A program made the position numbers and the translations under genes. A model generated the notes under the pieces. It saw only the letters and a program-made list of their open reading frames with translations. It was not told where the DNA came from and did not search any database. Positions 1-10,488 of a DNA stretch of 64,000 bases are shown one piece after another. The DNA is taken from positions 1,934,371,199 through 1,934,435,198 of the forward strand of contig NC_056735.1 in NCBI RefSeq assembly GCF_019279795.1, in the 5' to 3' direction. The number at the start of each line of letters is the position of its first letter. The first letter of the stretch is position 1. The DNA comes from Protopterus annectens. Lineage: Eukaryota; Chordata; Ceratodontiformes; Protopteridae.

Positions 1-1814
1 AATACCAAGAAAGGGGAGACCATCCAGGTGCAATTAACCATAGGCAAGACTGCTCTGCAAATTGTAGCATGTTACAGGCCACCCTCACAAACTCAGGAAC
101 CTCACATGGCCTTCCTGAAAACACTAGAGGGGATAAATGTATCACCAAACACCATCATACTAGGTGACTTCAATTACCCTAATATAGACTGGGAACACTA
201 CTCAAGCCCAAACACCCTAGCCCAAAAGTTCCTGGAATTCATAAACTCAAATGCCATGGAACAACTAGTCACCATCCCACAAGAGGAGAAAACATACTTG
301 ATCTCATCATCACGAACATGGGAGCACAATGTCCTCACTGGTGAGATCAGATCACAAACTAATGCTGGAGGTCCTCATCCCACCCCACCTGAAATAAAAG
401 ACCACAGTAAAGAACTGCACACTTCTAAAGACTAGTGTGGTCTCCTTCAGTACTCAAGCCGCTGAATCACTTACAAATGCCTTCTACCAGCACCTGCAGG
501 ACTGCATGGATAAGGCAATCCCAAGCAAAACAAAGACTCTTACTCTGGTGGACCCCAGCCATAAACAAACTCTACAACAAGCAAAATCCTTAAAAGGTAA
601 GACACCCTTGATCACTATAAGTAAAAACTAAGAGCTCTCATAAAATCATCCAAAGCAAATTTTGAGAGAAAAATAGCTAAAGACTCAAAAAACTCCCAGA
701 TATGCTCAGAACTAGTTCAAAATGATGTGAAGATTACTGATCCTACAGACATTGCCAACATACTGGCTGACAGGTTCAGTGCAAGCGATTGCAGCCCCCA
801 AACATCTCCAAAAACACAGCATCCATGGGACCTGATGGTGTCCCTTAAACCCACAGCTAGGACAGCTGTTTAATCATAGTCTTACCTCTGTGGTGCATTG
901 CAACTGTGGTCCCACTGCCTTATCTGCAAAGCCATGGAGAGGATCATAATGGACCTCATAAATAAAAATTTGCAGACTTTGGATCCATCCCAGTTTGGCT
1001 TTGTCAAAGGCAGATCATGCCTTCTAAACTTGGTTGACTTTGAAACAGTCACCAAAGCCATTGATGAGGAAAGGCAGTCCATACAGCCTACCTCGATCTG
1101 GGTATCATTGAAAAACTCATCAGCTTAAATGTTAACCCATACATCACAAGATGGGTTGCAAACTGGCTGAGTGACAGAACCCACAGGGTCAGAGTTGCTG
1201 GCATGTCAGACTCAAAGCCTGTCACAAGGCATCTACTTTTGACAAAGTTTGCAGATGACTGCAACACATCTGACACAGATATCCTTCAGAAGGGTCTCAC
1301 AGAAACGGATAACTGGTGCCAGAGCCATGGCCTAAAGTTAAATGCCAAAAGGGAAAAACAAGGTTACGGTGGCAATCCACTGAGTACAGAAGAAGTTATC
1401 AGGGACCTGGGGACCCAGGTTGATAGTAGTCTGTCATTCGACACCCATGTAGCTAAAGTAGTTAGGAAGACCTTCTACATTGCCCACCTTATCATGAAGG
1501 GATTCTCATCTAGATCAAGGTATACTCATCACTCATCAGACCAATGATTGGAATGTATCTGACCCGACACTTGCAGCAGCTGGAGTTCCTCACCAAAAGG
1601 ATAAAGGGTCTCAAACATCTGTCCTATGCTGCCCGACTGAAAGAACTCCAGCTCTATTCAGTGCCATGTCAAACCCAGATTTGATGAATATGCTTCACCT
1701 CAAAAGAGACTTAAACCAATCTTGACCAATGGATGGGAGATCACAGATATACCCAGGGATTACCTCAGTGTCACTGCTCAACAGAGGCTATGAACCTATG
1801 AACCTATGAACCTA
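1..1814 (+). mobile_element. CR1-like LINE copy 1, 5'-truncated and decayed ORF2
   Basis: Enters the window inside the ORF2 apurinic-type endonuclease: the IVACYRPPSQTQEP and ILGDFNYPNIDW motifs are readable at 28-220. RT pieces follow: FGFVKGRSCLLNLVDF near 990-1040 and KFADDCN (the catalytic YADD-like box) near 1245. The terminal YAARLK and TPGITSVSL-like pieces lie near 1625-1770, and the copy ends in a TATGAACC tail (about 1788-1814). Compared with the copy at 35.85-38.64 kb it has lost many short internal blocks, including part of the RT palm and the whole 3' stem-loop, and reading frames change repeatedly. It cannot encode a working protein. Family assignment to CR1 or a close jockey-group clade rests on RT motifs; confident as a LINE, less so for the exact clade. 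Confidence 0.88.
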
Positions 1815-1816
1815 AT

Positions 1817-2066
1817 AAAAAAAAGCTTTTACCTTAAGGAAGACTATTGTTTTCTGTGGTTTGGGTTGGAGAGTGCCGTTGTGGGTTGTGGGCAGAGAGG
1901 AGGCAGCGTGGCTTTCACCGGCCTCTCTCTGCATATATATTAAAAAAAAAGCTTTACCTTGAGGAAGGCTATTGTTTTCTGTGATTTGGGTTGAAGAGGC
2001 TCATTGTGGGTTGTGGGCAGAGAGGAGGCAATGTGGCTTTCATGGGCCTCTCTCTGCATGTATCAA
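1817..2066. repeat. Two-copy tandem repeat, unit about 122 bp
   Basis: The block from the A-run and GCTTTTACCTTAAGGAAG at 1817 to CCTCTCTCTGCATATAT at about 1940 recurs at about 1942-2062 with scattered substitutions. Both contain GTGGGTTGTGGGCAGAGAGG. It lies between the tail of CR1 copy 1 and the DIRS-type element. It could be a 5' terminal repeat of the latter, but I could not match it to that element's 3' end. Confidence 0.75.
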
Positions 2067-2488
2067 AAAAAAAGAAGAAAGAACTGGTATGTGTACAGGG
2101 TTAGGGTTAGAGGTTTTTGAGGAGTAGTGGGTTTAGGTTAACAGTGCCTGCATGACATGGCTAAGCAACACCAACAGTTTAAACTTCAGCTGCAAAGTAG
2201 CTACTGCTACATAGCTATTCTGAAGGCATTTATTTATATTCATATTGTTACTGGCAATACATTGTAGAAACATATACTGTATAGATAGCTTAGTGTATCT
2301 TTCTGTACATTCTAGCTACATAACTACCATATGCATTTGGTCACCAGTTTGTTCAGATTCCTGGTGCCAAGAGGTGGAGAGTTATGTTTGGGGGAGTGTG
2401 GGAGCTGATAGCAGGGTGCTTGGTAGATTGTTTTTTCCCCATTCACTTACAGTTGTTCATTTCTTTTTCAGGCAGTAAATTGGTGATC

Positions 2489-3785
2489 ATGGCATGGGCA
2501 TTGAGGCAGAAGTGGGCGAGTATCATGGCACAAGCAGAGGACTTGTTTTGGGAGATGCCGGATGAGGTGGTGATGACTAGCACACAGGGTCAGAAGACTC
2601 GGAGGAAGCTGCAGATGGAGACCTGGCCTCGGACATCCAGAGCCAAGAGATCAAGACAGACGACAGTGGAAGAGTGGTCAATGGAGTTTGAGACACCGAT
2701 AGCAGCACCTTCAGCCCTGACAGGTAATGATTCATTAGGCTCTGCTGGGGTGGAAGCAGTAGGTCAAGTTATGGGAAGTGATTGTTCGGGGTTGGGTAAT
2801 GGTATACAAGGTGGGGTTTATGGAGGGCCCAGGGCTTTGCACGGTACAGGTGGAGGCATGGCAGTTGGTGGGGGTTTGCAGGCAATAGCAGGTAGTCATT
2901 CTGAGTTTTGATACTACCCTTTTGTTGTTGGAGGAGGATGTGGACCCTTGTTTAGATGAGGTAGGATCAGACTTTGGGACTCAGCCGGGGGATTGGTTGT
3001 CGACGCAGGCATTACAGCAGGAGGGTACATCAATTCTTTTAACTCCTCATATATCACTCGTGGTGAAGGAGAAGATTTGGAAAGGGAAATTTATAGATAT
3101 TTTGAGTTAATTGCTGCAGATGGGGTACAGCCTTTGATGGAAGCAGAGATAGCAAATGGGAATGACCTTCTGGCAGCATTGGCAGCATTAGGTCATAGGC
3201 GGGTGGGTACGTTTTGGCAGAGAACATGGGAAAATTTGGTTTTGGGTTTTTTATATTATATGGCAGTGTGGTTGGAGAGGGATAATTAGTTGGACCTTCC
3301 ATTCCTAGCCTATTTTTTGACTATACAGGAGCCACAGAGGTTATGGCCAGGTAACGCATGGCTTTGGTATGATCAGAAGTTTTGTATAAGAAAGGCTGTT
3401 GACAAATCCATGCATTGGGAAGTCAGACACCCTGACATCTGGTTGTCTACCATGATGGACAGCTTTGGGTTGGGTAACAGAGTGGGTAAGCCAGCAGAAG
3501 GGGGTGCCAAGTAATGTTTTGCTTTTAACAGGGGGAGATGTTCATGGACAGGCTGCAGATTCTTTCATGCTTGTTCTAAGTGCATGGGGGCACATTCAGC
3601 AATGCAATGTGGTAGGGGTGAAAGTTAGTTTGGGAGACAGGTGTCCTATTTTCCAGTTCAGAGAGGATGGAGTGGGCCTCCCATGGGGCTACAAGGAGTA
3701 CGCGGCACAGCCAATTTTTGTGGTCAAAGGGGAGGGGTCCTTTCATGGAGGTAGAGGGCACCCAGGGGACTCATTTACCTATTAA
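2489..3785 (+). pseudogene. DIRS/Ngaro gag-like ORF1, frameshifted
   Basis: Start chosen at the ATG at 2489 (MAWALRQKWASIMAQAED), just after a pyrimidine-rich CAG that looks like a 3' splice site. The N-terminal 140 residues are polar, with basic and then glycine-rich stretches. A frameshift near 2910-2990 moves to a segment with WLERDN, and another to GNAWLWYDQKF and VRHPDIWLSTMM (about 3353-3460), the conserved part of DIRS/Ngaro gag proteins in which a W-Y-D-x-K-F block precedes a W-L-x-x-M block. The next frame holds CSKCMGAHSAMQC near 3570-3610, a zinc-knuckle-like remnant. Presumed role: nucleocapsid protein. Pseudogene because at least three frames are needed. Confidence 0.7.
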
Positions 3786-3799
3786 GGTCCCAGTCTTGG

Positions 3800-4800
3800 G
3801 AGGAGTTGCTGGCACATTATCCACTGCCAGCAGAGGCTGGGAATTAATTGAGGGTTTTTGATTGTCTACTTTGGTGGGTGATGGTCAGTACATGGATGGA
3901 GGATGTTCTGAGTACCTTGATGGAGAAGGAGTGCCAGGCGGGTAGATTGTTGGGCCCATTTGATTGGCCACCATTTACCTATTTTAAAGTGTCACCTTTG
4001 GGTTGGTTCCCAAGAAGAGGCCAGGTGAGTTTCATTTAATACATCACTTATCTTATCCTGAAGACAAGTCAGTTAATGATTTTATCCCTGGAGATGAGGT
4101 TAGAGTGACGTATGTATCTTTGGATGATGTGGTCCGCATCATTAGAAGTTTTGAGGATTCTTGGCTGGTTAAGGTAGATATTGAGTCGGCCTTTTGTTTG
4201 CTTCTGGTGTGGGAGGAGGATTGTCCATTATTGGGCATGATAGTGGGAGATAGTTTCTATTTTGACTCAGCTATGCCAATGGGGTGTGCAGTGGCTTGTT
4301 TGAACTTTGAAAAGTTTAGCACAGCTCTGCATTGGATATGGCAACAGAGGGTTGAAGGGCAGAGAGCAGTACACTAACTAGATGATTTTTTGTTAGTGGG
4401 TGAAGGGAGAAAAGGGGCACAGGTTGTGATGCATGAGTTTGTGGAAATGCACGAGGTTTTGGTAGTGCCATTGGCTAAACATAAATTGGAAGGTCCTGGG
4501 AAGGTGCTGGATTTTTTGGGTTTGAACGTGGCTGCAGGCCAAGGTTTATTTCATTTGCCAAGGGAAAAGGTAGTTCATTTGCTGGAGAAAATCACCTGGG
4601 TGCAGTCCAAGAATAAGGTTTGGGTGAAGGATGTGATGGAGTTGTTGGGGTTGATGAACTTTGCTTGCAGGGCAGTGCATCCTGGATGTACATTTTATAG
4701 GTTGGTGGCTTTTCTATTGAAAGGAGGGAGGAGTAAGCACCACAGAGTAAGAGTTAGTAAGTTAGCACGTGAGGACCTAGCTTTGTGATCACAGTTTTTA
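3800..4800 (+). pseudogene. DIRS/Ngaro reverse transcriptase
   Basis: RT fingers and palm are read from LLGPFDWPPFTYFKVSPLGW (about 3950-4010), FHLIHHLSYPEDKSVNDFI (4029-4090), VKVDIESAFCLL (catalytic Asp of motif A, about 4170-4205) and the MPMGCAVACLNFEKFS block (about 4275-4320). The YLDD-type box is damaged: TAA then LDDFLLVGEG at about 4375-4405. The palm continues with KHKLEGPGKVLDFLGL (motif D/E, 4475-4525). The IHHLSYP and PMGC..FEKFS signatures are diagnostic for DIRS-order RTs. The stop at the catalytic box and the frame change near 4020 inactivate this copy. Confidence 0.85.
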
Positions 4801-4839
4801 CATCAGTTTAATGGAATCACATTTTGGCAGCCAGATTGA

Positions 4840-5225
4840 GTAGGTCAAGGGGATTTACAGTTGTTTACAGATGCAGGGTTTAGGTATGGGAGCATTTTTT
4901 GTGGGGCAATGGTTGTTGGTGCCATGACCTGTTCATTGGTCTGATGAGTGGAAGTGGGATGTTGCTTTCCTGGTGCTTATGCTGATTTGGGTGGCATCAG
5001 TGGTGTGGCAGGATCATTTGAGGGGAAGGAGGGTAGTGTTTAATTCTGACAATATTGTGGTGGTGAGAGTGTTGCAAGTTAAGATGGCCAAATTGACTCA
5101 ATTGTTATTGGTTCTCCATAAACTACTGTTGCAGAGTTTGTTAACTTTTCCTTTACAGGGGTGCATGTGCCAGGGATTAAGAATAAGATAGCTGACAGTT
5201 TGTCTCATTTTCAGTTTTGCAGATT
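4840..5225 (+). pseudogene. DIRS/Ngaro RNase H domain
   Basis: Begins with LQLFTDAGFRYG (about 4857-4890; TDA is the first catalytic Asp block of retrotransposon RNase H) and ends with GVHVPGIKNKIADSLSHFQ at about 5160-5215, the usual HIPG..N..AD.LSR close of the domain. The centre is frameshifted and has several stops. It follows the RT directly, in the order RT-RNase H-recombinase expected for this element type. Its role would be degrading the RNA strand of the RNA/DNA hybrid. Confidence 0.75.
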
Positions 5226-5329
5226 TTGGCAGGTGGTTCCAACAGCAGCAAAGCATCCCATGATGGTACCAGACGAGAGTTGGTGGACTGGGCAGTAATG
5301 ATCAGCGTGTTGGTTCAGTAGTCATGGGC

Positions 5330-6150
5330 GGTATCCGAAAGGAGAGCTTACAGTAGGGCATTGCATGATTTTGATAGCTTTGTGCAGCAGCTACCAGAAG
5401 AGGAGTGTGTTTGGTCTGAAGGTTTATTGCTGCGTTATTTAGCCATGCTGAGGAAACAGGGTAAGGCAGTTTGAACAGCGAGGGTGGCTTTGGCAGCAAC
5501 TGATGTATTTGCTCACTCAGTCGGATTAGAGGACTGGACTAGGTCACGGACAGTTGGGTGAATTTTGAAAGGTTGGGGTAGAGTGGAAGGTCTTGCTAGG
5601 GAAAGAAGATGGCTGGTGACTATGGGGATTTTAAAAATATTGCTAAAGAGTTTAAGTACAGTGTGTGGATGTTTGGAGGAATATGTGATGTGGGGTACAG
5701 TGAGCATATGGATGTATTGTGGAGATTTCTGTGTGTCTGAGTTACTGGGTTCATTCATGTGGGATGATGTGCTTATATTGCCCAGGGTGGCGCACATCAG
5801 GCTGAGATAATCAAAAATGGATCAAGAAGGGAGAGGGACATTGATAGTTTTGGGAGAAGTTAGGTCAGGTTGGATGTGTCCAGTGGTGTGGGGAAAGAGG
5901 TTGTGTGTGGCTAAAGAAGGTAGGGCTCAGGGATTAGTTTTTACATCAGTAAGTGGTAGAACGTTAACAGGTGAGCAATTGAATTTAGTTATGAGAAAGA
6001 CTCTTATCAGTGTTGGCTTAGAACGGGACAAGTTTTCTTCTCATTCTTTCAGGATGGGCAGGGCATCTGATCTAGTGAAGGGAGGCAGTTCGATTGAAGT
6101 TATCAAGAGGGTGGGGCGGTAGTCTTATAATGCATTTTTGATTTATATTA
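5330..6150 (+). pseudogene. DIRS/Ngaro tyrosine recombinase
   Basis: The N-terminal core-binding part is poorly preserved (5330-5780). The catalytic part is readable: LILPRVAHIRLR (about 5770-5808, first Arg region), GLVFTSVSGRTLTGEQLN (5932-5985), then FSSHSFRMGRASDLVKGG (about 6033-6085), which carries the H-x-x-R catalytic pair, and IKRVGR followed in another frame by SYNAFLIYI, which supplies the nucleophilic Tyr context. The enzyme would integrate a circular DNA intermediate. Frame changes at about 5810 and 6120 break the ORF; the catalytic H-x-x-R is intact but the whole protein is not encoded. Confidence 0.8.
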
Positions 6151-6169
6151 AATACATTTTTGATTGAGT

Positions 6170-6745
6170 TATGTGGGTTAAAATTTATTTTTCTTTTTTT
6201 TAGGTGAAAGGAGATTGTTATATTATTTTTATTGGGCAGCTAAGTGTACTGTGGTTAGAAGCAATGGCATGAATTTAGGCTTGGAATGGTTCAGATTGAA
6301 GGTTACCTGGCATGGTACTAGAGGGGTGATATGGAGCCAGACTTCAGGTATTTACCATGTTACAGAGTCAATGGGGATTGCTGTAAATTTTGTTGATTCA
6401 GTTAGGGTGGAATGATTTGGGTAGGATTCCTAAGGAACAGTTAGTGTATAATATTTGTGAAGATGTTTTAATTTTAAGAAGGCTTTATCCATCAGTTTGT
6501 TTGGTTTGGTCTGAGATTATTCCCAGGTTAATTTGGAGGGAGGCAAAGAATTTTTCTGTGATTGAGAGGGCTTGGAGGTATGTTACTTTTACTTTGACTA
6601 AAAAACTGAAAGGGATGGGGTATGTACTGTCTGGCATATGGAGTTTGCGGATAGGGATTCCATGTTGTATAGGGCTGACAGGGTTCATCCTAGTGAATTT
6701 GGCCTCAATTTCCTTAATTTAAATCTGGGGTTGTTTTTGGAGGGT
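6170..6745 (+). pseudogene. SGNH/GDSL-hydrolase-like domain downstream of the DIRS/Ngaro recombinase
   Basis: Translates in pieces to a fold typical of the extra hydrolase ORF known in some Ngaro-type elements: FIGQLSVLWLEA (degenerate GxS block, about 6224-6260), GLEWFRLKVTWHGTRGVIW (6280-6335), WNDLGRIPKEQLV (GxND-like block III, about 6409-6447), VCLVWSEIIPRLIWR (6498-6540) and DRVHPSEFGLNFLNL (the D-x-V-H catalytic block V, about 6678-6725). The Ser block is altered and frames shift at about 6405 and 6660, so the copy is dead. Function in the element's life cycle is unknown; membrane-lipid or acyl-ester hydrolysis is only a family-level guess. Confidence 0.68.
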
Positions 6746-6806
6746 TTAGTTAGGGGGGGTATGCGGTGAGGGGAACAGCGCTTTAGGGCTTGCAGGCAGA
6801 TCCCTC

Positions 6807-7050
6807 TTCTGGAGGATAATTGGAAGTCTGAGCTGATGGAAAGTTTTGAATGGATGGTTGGGACTGGTGGAATGCTGAAGGTGAGTGAGGACACTAATTT
6901 GTTATTACAATGATAAGTGAGCAAGTGGGGGATGCTGCTTATCCAAGGGTGAGCAGTTATGCTGCCCTTATGGTTATTTATATTATGTTTTCTTTTCAAG
7001 GAATTGAAGTTGATTGTGCCAATAAAGTTTCATGTTTACCATTTATTTTA
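6807..7050 (+). repeat. DIRS/Ngaro 3' direct repeat, first copy
   Basis: About 240 bp shared with 7429-7687. Landmarks common to both are TTTTGAATGGATGGTTGGGA, GGGTGAGCAGTTATG, CCTTATGGTTATTTAT and AATAAAGTTTC. Spacing between copies is about 630 bp. It fits the B1 block of a split direct repeat. Confidence 0.8.
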
Positions 7051-7428
7051 TGCAATAAAGGTCATCAAAGTTCTTTGAGTGTCTGCATGGTTTATTAAAG
7101 GGGAACGTGATAAAATGAAGTTTGGAACAGACAAAGTTATCACGTGAGATCATTAATGGTAGGGGGAAGCTGGGATTTATGGAAGTAGGTAAGGTGGTAG
7201 TAAGTGAGCTTGAAGGGAGTAGGCAGGAAAGGGTTAAGTAAGTTGGAAGCTAGGGGTGGAAGTGAAGTAAGGTTAGGAAGTGGTTCCTGAAGGCTTTTGA
7301 GGTGAGATTTAGTTGTTGGGAGTCACATTTGCTGTGAGCTTGTTGTCCTTTCAGCCTGTCCCATTTGGTTATTGTATTTTGGGTGGAGAAGAGGGACAGG
7401 CTTGCCCTTCCTCTGTTCCCCCTCTTGT

Positions 7429-7687
7429 GGATAATTGAAGTTTGAGGTGATGAATATTTGATGATGGAAGATTTTGAATGGATGGTTGGGACAGGTGGAA
7501 TGCTCAAGGTAAGCAGGGATGCTGCCTTGTTAATACAATGATAATTGAGCAATTGGGGGATGCTGTTTATCCTAGGGTGAGCAGTTATGATGCCCTTATG
7601 GTTATTTATGTTATCTTTTCTTTCCAAGCAATTAAAGTTGATTGTGTCAATAAAGTTTCTTGTTTACCATTTATTTTATGCAAAGTG
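7429..7687 (+). repeat. DIRS/Ngaro 3' direct repeat, second copy
   Basis: Second copy of the block at 6807-7050, with about a dozen substitutions and a roughly 10-bp insertion near 7455. The end of similarity at about 7687 is used as the element's 3' boundary. Confidence 0.8.
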
Positions 7688-7690
7688 TAA

Positions 7691-8133
7691 TGTGACAATG
7701 TTGATTGTTTAAGGAACTTAAAACTTTACAGAGTTCCCAAATTTCAAGTACAGTATGGAAAATAAGCACATTAATTATTTAGATGCAGTGGTGCATAAAA
7801 GTGAAGATTTTATGAGGTAGCTAACCAGACTTTTTTAGTATTTTCATGTTCTTTTATTATTTATTATTAAATATATTTAAACGTTTCATAATGGCTGGTC
7901 TTTTATAGAATGTTTTAACTTTTGAGAGTGCTTATATTTATTTGCCGACACTGTGGCCACTCCTGAAAGCCTTATTGCACTGGTCAAACACTACCATTTG
8001 TATTAATTTAACAGTATAATTGGGTACCCTTTTAAGAGCATAAATAGCTGGCTTTGGAGTGTCTGGTGGCAATAACTACCTTGTAGTCTGGTCAAAGGGT
8101 GGCAGAGTGAGTAAATCCATGCTGGCATTTCCC

Positions 8134-8135
<2 letters not shown>
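7691..8135. other. Unassigned AT-rich stretch
   Basis: No ORF, repeat structure or recognised element seen. Confidence 0.5.
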
Positions 8136-8226
<91 letters not shown>

Positions 8227-8227
8227 C
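8136..8227. repeat. (GT)n microsatellite
   Basis: About 90 bp of nearly pure GT. The Cys/Val-only ORFs across it are artefacts. Confidence 0.98.
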
Positions 8228-8594
8228 AAATCAAATCTCAAAGAGTGTGTGTATGTCAGCTCCTTGGAGCAGTGACACAGAACACTGGTTTCACAGAGAG
8301 AGTGGTGGAGGACTAATTTATGTGGCTGTTCCAGTGGGGTGACTTTTTGGGGACTTAGAGGGAGAGAGAAACCCAGCCCCCAGACTGAGTGAGCTGCATG
8401 TGTTGTTAAGGGATATTGTGATTGATGCAGAGAGTTGCACCAAGAAATACTGTGCGTAGCTATTTTTGTTCCAAGTGAACATTCCTCATTGGTGTAAGTG
8501 GTAAGGATTCAGGCTGCTTGATTTCTGGACCAGTGGGGGGATGTCACACCTAGTATTCACTGTCCTAACACAATAAAAATATACAAGTTGTTAG
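8228..8594. other. Unassigned, possible tRNA-SINE head fragment
   Basis: Mostly unrecognised. At about 8490-8520, GGTGTAAGTGGTAAGGATTC resembles a pol III A-box of a tRNA-derived SINE, but no B-box or SINE body follows, so this is weak. Confidence 0.25.
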
Positions 8595-9045
8595 GAAGAT
8601 TCTCCTGTGTTGTGTATTATACTGCTTGTACATAATGTGAATGATCTATGTTGGGAAAACAGTAGGCAATTAAAAAGCCAGATTTTTGAACATTTGAGGG
8701 CAGTTAAAAAGAAAAACTGTCTTAATACCATTTTTAGATATTCTAAAAAATTAAATTTTAAAAGATATTTATTGTTTTGTTTTAGACCATGTACTAGTCA
8801 AAACATGAGGAGGAAATAGAGATGTTGATTTAATCTACAGAGAATAAAAATGGCACATTTTGCTTGACGTGTGTGTTCTAAAAAGGAAACAAAGAAAGTA
8901 TGTGGTGTCGCAGTATATCATGTGACAGATAAAGTGAATATTTTAAGCACTATAAGAAGGAGAATAAAAAGTGAAGTCTGATGAAGCCTATGGCCCATTT
9001 GACTGATTATTAACTCAAAAGTGCTTACTTCATTATTTTTTGTTA
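8595..9045 (+). mobile_element. Penelope-like element 3' fragment (GIY-YIG endonuclease remnant)
   Basis: At 8607-8720, frame-shifted reading gives VVYYTACT followed by YVGKT-like sequence (written as DLCWENSRQLKSQIFEHL in one frame). This is the start of a GIY-YIG nuclease as found at the C terminus of Penelope-like reverse transcriptases. The rest of the domain decays into stops. About 370 bp downstream, CTGATGAAG (8978-8986) and AAAGTGCTTA (about 9018) occur with the spacing seen in other PLE 3' ends in this window. The RT itself is absent (5' truncation, usual for PLEs). Confidence 0.55.
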
Positions 9046-9253
9046 GTGTCATTTAAGTGTTTATTTGAATTTGTGGTCCATTCTTTCTCAATGTGACAAT
9101 TGTGGACTGGTTTTCAAGAGTTTCAGTTTGTTCCAGTTCTGTGGAAGCTGTGTGTTATATTGAGTTATTTGAAAACTATCTCTGTTCTGCTTTAGTTCAG
9201 TGTAGTTAATGTTTCTGTATGTTACAACGAAGAGTATTACAGTACAGAAAATG

Positions 9254-9442
<189 letters not shown>

Positions 9443-9473
9443 CTTGTACATATACACTCACATATATGGATAT

Positions 9474-9764
9474 GGGTACATGTCAGTACATCGACAAGTT
9501 AGAAGATCGACATCCACTTCACTGACACATGAAATAATCGACACCGCAAATCACGGACATTTAACAGGTAAGAAGTTTAAATTTGGCTAATCATGCCTAC
9601 CACACATGCATAACACTGCCACACTTACTAAAACATGGTAGGCATGATTAGCGAAATTTAAACTTCTTACCTGTTAAATGTCCGTGATTTGCGGTGTCGA
9701 TTATTTCATGTGTCGGTGAAGTGGATGTCGATTTTCTAACTTGTCAATGTACTGACATGTACCC
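9474..9764. mobile_element. 291-bp fold-back MITE with about 130-bp inverted arms
   Basis: Left arm 9474-9604 and right arm about 9634-9764 are reverse complements with about 4-5 mismatches; the loop is about 30 bp. Ends are GGGTACATGTCAGTACAT. An 8-bp direct repeat ATGGATAT flanks it (9466-9473 and 9765-9772), the expected target-site duplication. The 8-9 bp duplication fits hAT or MULE superfamilies; the GGGT ends resemble the MULE at 11.8-14.1 kb. It sits between a (GT)n and an (AT)n run. No coding capacity. Confidence 0.9.
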
Positions 9765-9785
9765 ATGGATATAGATATAAAGATA

Positions 9786-9797
9786 CATATATATATA

Positions 9798-9855
<58 letters not shown>
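9786..9855. repeat. (AT)n microsatellite
   Basis: About 70 bp of AT, directly abutting the 5' end of a CR1 fragment. Confidence 0.97.
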
Positions 9856-9861
<6 letters not shown>

Positions 9862-10215
9862 GTCATCCCCTTTGGCAAAAACAAAGTGCCCACAAATTAC
9901 CACATAGGTGGCAATCCATTAAGTACAGAAGAAGTAATTAGGGGCCTGGGGACCCAAGTTGATAGCAATCTCTCATTTGACAACCACGTGGCCAAAGTGG
10001 TTAGAAAAACATTTTATATAGCCCACCTAATCATGAAGGGATTCACATCTAGATTAGGGGAGGTCATCGTGCCTCTTTACTCATCCATCATCAGTCTCAT
10101 AATTGAGTACAATGCCCCTTTTGGGATGTACCTTACCAGACACCTGCAGCAACTGGAAAGACCCCAAAAGTACCTCACCAAGAGGATCAAAGGGCTCAAA
10201 CAGATGCCATATGCT

Positions 10216-10488
10216 AATGAATCAAATGAACAAAAGGCCACCAACCGGAGAACAAATGTATTTATTAAACGATTCGTAGACAGACACTTCTAGTTAAGAA
10301 AAATGTTTTACAAACTACACAAAACAAATAAAAATGTAAGCATTTTCGTTTAAAAGTTTTAAACTTCCTCAGACAATTATATGAAATGACATCACTTCCT
10401 TATACATCCTCCTTCTGATTTAAAAAAAGCGCGCCCAAAAACTAAAAAGAGATCGGGCATGCTCAGTTGCCAGCAAATGGGTGTTTGG
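10216..10488 (-). mobile_element. Short 3' PLE-like insertion inside CR1 copy 2
   Basis: A 273-bp insertion in the CR1 ORF2, flanked by the 11-bp direct repeat TGCCATATGCT (10205-10215 and 10489-10499). It is non-coding. On the minus strand it carries CTGAGGAAG-stem-ACGAAAATGCTT (see the ribozyme-like entry), the same layout as the 3' regions of the other PLE remnants here. Assignment to Penelope-like elements is inference from that motif. It could instead be an unrelated short retroposon. Confidence 0.6.
10338..10374 (-). ncRNA. Hammerhead-ribozyme-like core
   Basis: Read on the minus strand: GTCTGAGGAAG, then GTTTAAAACTTTTAAAC (self-complementary, able to form stem II), then GAAAATGCTTAC. 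This matches the CUGANGA-stem II-GAAA layout of minimal hammerheads reported in Penelope-like elements. One core position (CUGAUGA to CUGAGGA) is changed, and stems I and III are not clear, so activity is doubtful. Confidence 0.4.

Larger units (their letters stand above)
2067..7690 (+). mobile_element. DIRS/Ngaro-type tyrosine-recombinase retrotransposon, inactive
   Basis: A single element, inferred from the ordered series gag-like ORF, reverse transcriptase, RNase H, tyrosine recombinase and a downstream SGNH-hydrolase-like region, all on the plus strand. DIRS-order elements integrate through a tyrosine recombinase instead of a DDE integrase and do not make target duplications. The 3' end carries a block present twice (about 6807-7050 and 7429-7687), resembling the split direct repeats (B1-A2-B2) of Ngaro-type elements. 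The matching 5' A1 copy is not evident, so the 5' boundary (placed after the 122-bp tandem repeat) is uncertain. Frameshifts and stops in every domain make this copy non-autonomous. Confidence 0.82.

Noticed and set aside
2096-2112. GGGTTAGGGTTAG resembling telomeric repeat
   Set aside because: Only about two units; not an interstitial telomere array.
2440-2471. Pyrimidine-rich tract plus CAG before the DIRS gag start, as a host splice acceptor
   Set aside because: No matching upstream exon or donor that could be linked; kept only as a note on start choice.
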